Assembly (NCBI RefSeq): GCF_004214935.1
Contig: NZ_SFCC01000020.1
Location: 91,413 to 155,412 of the forward strand
Length of the DNA stretch: 64,000 bases
DNA from: Amycolatopsis suaedae
GTDB lineage: Bacteria; Actinomycetota; Actinomycetes; Mycobacteriales; Pseudonocardiaceae
Reading direction: 5' to 3'
Numbering within the stretch: position 1 is the stretch's first letter; the number at the start of each line of letters is the position of its first letter. Below the pieces are notes generated by a model. That model did no database searches, had not been told where the DNA came from, and saw only the letters and a list, made by a program, of their open reading frames with translations. Below, in pieces: positions 60,292-64,000 of the stretch. Position numbers and translations under genes: made by a program.

Positions 60292-60450
60292 TCAGCTCAG
60301 CAGCCAGACCACGCCGCCGCCGATGGCGAGTGCCGCGGCGACGGCGAGCAGGACGGAGATGACCCGCGCGGTCTTCCAGGTGCTGTACACGCCACCGGCG
60401 AGGAACCCGGCCAGCGCCAGCAGGCCGATGGCCACCAGCTCCTTCGACAT
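60292..60450 (-). CDS. Small two-helix membrane protein after hisB
   Basis: 52-residue protein (MSKELVAIGLLALAGFLAGG..., two hydrophobic segments at about 6-21 and 30-51, linked by YSTWKTARV). It starts two bases after the hisB stop on the same strand, so it is read as the fourth gene of the hisD-C-B operon. No family is recognised. Support comes from the tight spacing, codon-appropriate frame and clean membrane pattern. Confidence 0.6.
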   Translation of the reverse strand: MSKELVAIGLLALAGFLAGGVYSTWKTARVISVLLAVAAALAIGGGVVWLLS

Positions 60451-60452
60451 CG

Positions 60453-61052
60453 CTAGAGGACACCCTTCGTCGACGGAACGCCTGCCGCCCTCGGGTCGGC
60501 CTCGGTGGCCGCCCGCAGCGCCCTGGCCACCGCCTTGTACTGCGCCTCGGCGATGTGGTGCGGGTCGCGCCCGTGCAGCACCCGCACGTGCAGCGCGATC
60601 TGCGCGTGGAACGACAGCGAGTCGAACACGTGCCGGGTCAGCACGAACGGGTAGTTGCCGCCGATGGTGAACGCGTTGAACTGCTCGGGCTCGCCGAGGT
60701 GCACGCAGAACGGCCTGCCGGAGACGTCGACGGCGGCATGCGCCAGCGTCTCGTCCATCGGGATGAACGCGTCGCCGAAGCGGCGGATGCCCTTCTTGTC
60801 ACCCAGCGCCTGCCGGATGGCCTGGCCGAGCACGATCGCGGTGTCCTCGACGGTGTGGTGGGCGTCGATGTGGACGTCGCCGGTCGCCTCCACCTTGAGG
60901 TCCAGCGACCCGTGCACGCCGAACGCGTGCAGCATGTGGTCGTAGAACGGCACGCCGGTGGAAACCTCCACCTCACCGGTGCCGTCGAGGTCCAGCTGGA
61001 CCGAGATGGACGACTCCCTGGTGGTCCGGTCCACCTTGCCGACGCGGCTCAT
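60453..61052 (-). CDS. hisB: Imidazoleglycerol-phosphate dehydratase
   Basis: 199-residue monofunctional dehydratase (no fused phosphatase). The duplicated metal-binding motifs are FYDHMLHAFGVHG near 35-47 with DAHHTVEDTAIVLG near 65-78 (first half), and DSLSFHAQIALHV with DPHHIAEAQYKAVARAL near 160-176 (second half). ATG 61052 overlaps the hisC TGA by 4 bp. It is the third gene of the hisD block. Confidence 0.96.
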   Translation of the reverse strand: MSRVGKVDRTTRESSISVQLDLDGTGEVEVSTGVPFYDHMLHAFGVHGSLDLKVEATGDVHIDAHHTVEDTAIVLGQAIRQALGDKKGIRRFGDAFIPMDETLAHAAVDVSGRPFCVHLGEPEQFNAFTIGGNYPFVLTRHVFDSLSFHAQIALHVRVLHGRDPHHIAEAQYKAVARALRAATEADPRAAGVPSTKGVL

Positions 61053-62155
61053 CCGCGCACCTCCGTGCTCGCTACGTCCTTGGACACCTCGAGGAACGTA
61101 TCGTTCTCCTCCGGTGTCCCGACGGTCACCCTCAGGTGCCCTTCGATTCCGACATCCCTGATCAGCACACCCGCGTCCAGATAGGACTGCCACACCGCCC
61201 TGGCGTGGGCGAACCGTCCGAAGAGGATGAAGTTCGCGTCGCTGGGTACCGGGGTGAACCCGAACCCGGCCAGCGCCTCGGCGACCCGGTCCCGCTCGGC
61301 GGCCAGCTTCGCGACGCTGGCCAGCGTCGCCTCCGCGTGCCGCACGGCGGCCCGTGCCGCGGCCTGAGTGAGCAGGGACAGGTGGTAGGGCAGGCGGACC
61401 AGCTGCAGGGCGTCCACCACGGCCGGTGCGGCGGCGAGGTAGCCCAGCCTGCCGCCGGCGAACGCGAACGCCTTGCTCATCGTGCGGGACACGATCAGCT
61501 TCGCCGGGTAACGCTCCAGCAGCGTGACCGCGCTGGGCCGCGACGAGAACTCGGCGTAGGCCTCGTCGACGACGACGATCCCCGGGGCGGCCCGCAGCAC
61601 CTTCTCCAGCTCCGGCAGCGGGATCGAGCCACCGGTCGGGTTGTTCGGGCTGGTCAGGAACACCACGTCCGGCGCCGCCTCGGTGACGATCCGGGCCGCG
61701 GCCTCGGTGTCCAGGCTGAAGTCCGCGCGCCGCGGCGCCGGTACCCAGTCGGTGCGCGTGCCGGCCGCGATGATCGGGTGCATGGAGTACGACGGCTCGA
61801 ACCCCAGCGCCGTCCGGCCGGGACCGCCAAACGCCTGCAGGATCTGCTGCAGCACCTCGTTGGAACCGTTGGCGGCCCACAGGTTCCGCTCGGTCAGCGC
61901 GACCCCGGTCGAGCCGGCGAGGTAGGCGGCCAGGTCCTGCCGCAGCGCGACCGCGTCCCGGTCGGGGTAACGGTGCAGGCCGGCGGCCACCTCGCGGACG
62001 GCCTCGGTCACGTCGGCGACCAGCTCGGCGGGCGGCGGGTACGGGTTCTCGTTGGTGTTGAGCCGGACCGGCACCTCCAGCTGCGGCGCGCCGTACGGCG
62101 TGCGGCCGCGCAGGTCCTCGCGTAGCGGCAGGTCGGCGAGTGTCACGGCGTCCAT
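61049..62155 (-). CDS. hisC: Histidinol-phosphate aminotransferase
   Basis: 368-residue PLP aminotransferase. Typical blocks: VRLNTNENPYPPP near 30-42, RYPDRDAVALRQDLAAYL, LWAANGSNEVLQQIL near 93-107, FEPSYSMH, LTSPNNPTGGSIP near 164-176, VVDEAYAEFS, and the PLP-lysine motif SRTMSKAFAFAGGRLGYL near 219-236. The ATG shares one base with the hisD TGA (TGATG). Confidence 0.95.
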   Translation of the reverse strand: MDAVTLADLPLREDLRGRTPYGAPQLEVPVRLNTNENPYPPPAELVADVTEAVREVAAGLHRYPDRDAVALRQDLAAYLAGSTGVALTERNLWAANGSNEVLQQILQAFGGPGRTALGFEPSYSMHPIIAAGTRTDWVPAPRRADFSLDTEAAARIVTEAAPDVVFLTSPNNPTGGSIPLPELEKVLRAAPGIVVVDEAYAEFSSRPSAVTLLERYPAKLIVSRTMSKAFAFAGGRLGYLAAAPAVVDALQLVRLPYHLSLLTQAAARAAVRHAEATLASVAKLAAERDRVAEALAGFGFTPVPSDANFILFGRFAHARAVWQSYLDAGVLIRDVGIEGHLRVTVGTPEENDTFLEVSKDVASTEVRG

Positions 62156-63474
62156 CAGGCACCTCCGAAGCGGGCCGTCACGGCCTCGCCGTGGGCGGGC
62201 AGGTCCTCGGCGTCGGCCAGCGCGACCACCTTGTCCGCGACCGCCCGCAGCGCGGTCTCGTCGTAGGACACGACGTGGATTCCGCGCAGGAAGCTCTGCA
62301 CCGACAGCCCGGACGAGTGCCGCGCGCAGCCGCCGGTGGGCAGCACGTGGTTCGACCCGGCGCAGTAGTCGCCCAGCGACACGGGCGAGTACGGGCCGAC
62401 GAACACGGCGCCCGCGTTGCGTACCCGCTCGGCGACCCGGGCGGCGTCGGCGGTCTGGATCTCCAGGTGCTCGGCGGCGTAGGCGTTCACCACCCGCAGT
62501 CCGTCGTCCACAGTGGACACCAGCAGGATGCCGGACTGCCTGCCGCGCAACGCCTCGGTGACGCGCTCGGTGTGCTTGGTCTGCTTCACCCGGTGCACCA
62601 GCTCGGCGTCGACGGCGTCGGCCAGCTCCTCCGAGGTGGTGACCAGCACGCTGGCCGCCAGCGTGTCGTGCTCGGCCTGGCTGACCAGGTCGGCGGCGAC
62701 GTGGCCGGGGTCGGCGGTCTCGTCGGCGAGGATGGCGATCTCGGTGGGACCGGCCTCGGAGTCGATCCCGATCAGGCCACGCAGCAGGCGCTTGGCCGCG
62801 GTGAGGTAGATGTTGCCGGGGCCGGTGACCATGTCCACCGGGGTCAGCTCGGCGCCGTCGGTGTCGGTGCCGCCGTAGGCCAGCAACGCGACCGCCTGCG
62901 CCCCGCCGACGGCCCACACCTCGTCGACACCGAGCAGCGCGGCGGCGGCCAGGATCGTCGGGTGCGGCAGTCCGCCGAACTCCGCCTGCGGCGGTGAGCA
63001 GACCACCAGCGTGTCGACGCCTGCCTGCTGCGCGGGCACGACGTTCATCACCACCGTGGACGGGTACACGGCCAGCCCGCCCGGCGCGTACAGCCCGACC
63101 CGCTCGACCGGCACCCAGCGCTCGGTGACCGTGCCGCCGTCGGCGACGGTCGTGGTGACGTCGGTGCGCCGCTGGTCGGCGTGCACCCTGCGGGCCCGCT
63201 CGATGGACTCCTCCAGCGCCTCGCGCACGGCCGGGTCCAGCTCGTCCAGCGCCCGGGTCAGCTCGGCGGGCTCGACGCGGATCCGGCCGGGCCGTACCCG
63301 GTCGAACCGCTCGGTGTACTCCAGGACCGCCTCGACGCCGCGGTCACGAACCGCGTCGACGACCGGCCGGACCTGATGCAGGACCGCGTCCACGTCGACC
63401 TCGGCGCGCGGCAGGGTGGCGCGCAGCTCGGCGGCGGACGGGATACGACCACGCAGGTCGGCACGGTTCAGCAT
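62155..63474 (-). CDS. hisD: Histidinol dehydrogenase
   Basis: 439-residue zinc enzyme oxidising histidinol to histidine in two steps. The signature region is IDSEAGPTEIAILADETADPGHVAADLVSQAEHD near 240-273, containing the catalytic Glu-His and metal residues; YAAEHLEIQT and AGSNHVLPTGGCARHSSGLSVQSF follow near 335 and 382. First gene of the hisD-C-B operon. ATG 63474 has a TACCCT box six bases upstream. Confidence 0.96.
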   Translation of the reverse strand: MLNRADLRGRIPSAAELRATLPRAEVDVDAVLHQVRPVVDAVRDRGVEAVLEYTERFDRVRPGRIRVEPAELTRALDELDPAVREALEESIERARRVHADQRRTDVTTTVADGGTVTERWVPVERVGLYAPGGLAVYPSTVVMNVVPAQQAGVDTLVVCSPPQAEFGGLPHPTILAAAALLGVDEVWAVGGAQAVALLAYGGTDTDGAELTPVDMVTGPGNIYLTAAKRLLRGLIGIDSEAGPTEIAILADETADPGHVAADLVSQAEHDTLAASVLVTTSEELADAVDAELVHRVKQTKHTERVTEALRGRQSGILLVSTVDDGLRVVNAYAAEHLEIQTADAARVAERVRNAGAVFVGPYSPVSLGDYCAGSNHVLPTGGCARHSSGLSVQSFLRGIHVVSYDETALRAVADKVVALADAEDLPAHGEAVTARFGGA

Positions 63475-63480
63475 GCCTCA

Positions 63481-63486
63481 AGGGTA
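63481..63486 (-). promoter_or_regulatory. -10 box (TACCCT), leaderless start of hisD operon
   Basis: TACCCT on the minus strand six bases before ATG 63474. Confidence 0.5.
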
Positions 63487-63529
63487 ACGAGCGGCCCGGC
63501 CGGAGCTGCCCGGCGGCCCGGCACACGTG

Positions 63530-63586
63530 ATGCCGTGAAGGGGGCCCTCACGGCGTCTGATGCCGTGAGGGCCCCCTTCACGGCAT
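63530..63586. repeat. GTGAAGG-family palindrome, GC-rich variant
   Basis: Perfect 25-bp arms (63530-63554 and 63562-63586), loop GTCTGAT, left arm ATGCCGTGAAGGGGGCCC. It differs from the other copies by a GGGGG core and by lying upstream of a gene (hisD) rather than at a gene end. Confidence 0.7.
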
Positions 63587-63626
63587 GCTTGCCACGGACA
63601 CGTGGGCGGATAGCCCGTCGTTCGGT

Positions 63627-63673
63627 GTGAAGGCCGAGTTTCTGTCGTCTCACGTGATGAAGGTGGCCTTCAC
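63627..63673. repeat. Decayed GTGAAGG palindrome
   Basis: The right half (ATGAAGGTGGCCTTCAC) is intact, while the left half retains only GTGAAGGCC before diverging. Confidence 0.55.
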
Positions 63674-63872
63674 GAACATCCCGTCCTGGGGTCGCGGCCT
63701 CACCAGTCACACCCGACCCAGCAGACCCAGCAGCCACCACGAAAGAGACCCGGCAACCTCCCCCAATGGGGATTTTTCATCCTGATTGTGCTGGTCAGTG
63801 CGGTGACATTCGCGGTAACCGTTGCGCGGGAACGGGGTGGAGGGGTGTCAGCGGTGCTCGCTGGAACGAGGT

Positions 63873-63927
63873 GGAGCCCTCAGATGTTGATCAAGATGTG
63901 ACCCAAGATCAGCACTCTGAGGGCTCC
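63873..63927. repeat. Hairpin enclosing the transposase start codon
   Basis: 12-bp perfect arms GGAGCCCTCAGA (63873-63884) and its complement (63916-63927), extended inward by TGTTGATC (63885-63892) pairing with GATCAGCA-type bases (63907-63914, one G-T type mismatch). The GTG at 63898 lies in the loop. The arms may also be the terminal inverted repeat region of the element. Confidence 0.6.
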
Positions 63928-64000
63928 GGCCCCACTGTCTACCAGAGCGCCCTGCCGGTATCGAAGTCCACCATCGAGTTTGTCACCGGTCTGATCAGGC
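63898..64000 (+). CDS. Transposase, N-terminal fragment (cut by window edge)
   Basis: 34 codons visible from GTG 63898: TVYQSALPVSKSTIEFVTGL near residues 13-32 resembles the N-terminus of IS5-group DDE transposases with a Tnp_4-type HTH, common in actinomycetes. The rest lies beyond the window. The start lies in the loop of a hairpin (63873-63927), so translation may be repressed by upstream transcription. Assignment rests on a short N-terminal stretch. Confidence 0.5.
   Translation, partial: MTQDQHSEGSGPTVYQSALPVSKSTIEFVTGLIR

Larger units (their letters stand above)
63475..63897. other. 423-bp non-coding region upstream of hisD
   Basis: It holds the hisD promoter, the GTGAAGG-type palindrome at 63530-63586, a decayed copy at 63627-63673, a short CCCCAATGGGG-ATTTTT hairpin (63760-63776), and the left flank of the transposase hairpin. 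No gene is seen. Confidence 0.6.

Overview
The window is chromosomal DNA of a high-GC actinomycete, most likely a member of the Pseudonocardiaceae (Amycolatopsis or a close relative; the genus is inferred, not proven). The pointers are strong G/C at third codon positions, many GTG starts, F420-dependent enzymes, a PASTA kinase next to an Rv2175c-type DNA-binding protein, PriA-type HisA, Tat-exported proteins and many apparently leaderless promoters (TANNNT box 6-7 nt before the start codon). I recognise 61 protein genes, two of them cut by the window edges, and no tRNA, rRNA, CRISPR array or prophage.

Layout. 1-4.9 kb: DUF885 protein (partial), metF, secreted gamma-glutamyltransferase, azlCD branched-chain amino acid exporter with a divergent CGNR zinc-finger protein. 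4.9-8.4 kb: carotenoid genes crtE-crtI-crtB. 8.4-12.8 kb: LLM-type F420 oxidoreductase, sodium:solute symporter, a second CGNR protein divergent from an MFS exporter. 12.7-17 kb: Rv2175c-like protein, PASTA Ser/Thr kinase (PknL-like), NfeD-like OB protein, flotillin. 17.4-27.3 kb: WS/DGAT acyltransferase, large SARP-type regulator, a fulvocin C-related fusion protein, class II DAHP synthase with a cyclase-family hydrolase, a secreted trypsin-like protease and a secreted lipase. The order prenyl synthase / Rv2175c / pknL / aroG follows the Mycobacterium tuberculosis Rv2173-Rv2178c locus, with carotenoid genes and accessory genes added. 27.3-36.5 kb: gltD-gltB (glutamate synthase) and a metal-chelate (haem/siderophore/cobalamin) ABC importer. 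36.5-43.4 kb, minus strand: trpE - trpM-like membrane protein - trpC - trpB - trpA - tetR - lgt. 43.5-63.5 kb: the histidine genes, all on the minus strand but split into three blocks (hisD-C-B, hisH-A, hisF-membrane protein-hisI) by unrelated insertions: MMPL transporter, acyl-CoA dehydrogenase, PIG-L deacetylase, AraC/GlxA regulator, a DNA N6-methylase plus Ser/Thr kinase pair with a divergent PP2C phosphatase, SoxR, an AhpD-like protein, a carboxylesterase, a PPOX F420 enzyme and a Tat-exported beta-carbonic anhydrase. The window ends in the first codons of a transposase.

How it fits together. The trp and his blocks, aroG and gltBD form an amino-acid biosynthesis region. trpF is not in the trp block, so the hisA product is probably the bifunctional PriA enzyme serving both pathways (established for actinobacteria, inferred here). 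Each his block after the first has its own leaderless promoter, in two cases overlapping the stop codon of the gene upstream.

The most distinctive non-coding feature is a set of intergenic palindromes in at least three sequence families: GTGAAGGCCACCTTCAT elements, CGAGTCGTACGTTC arrays, and CCCAATG double hairpins. Most sit at gene ends between convergent genes, where they may act as bidirectional terminators or as a REP-like repeat family. The most interesting coding observations are the thiol-oxidoreductase/fulvocin C-related fusion protein, the methylase-kinase-phosphatase module, and the kinase-NfeD-flotillin operon.
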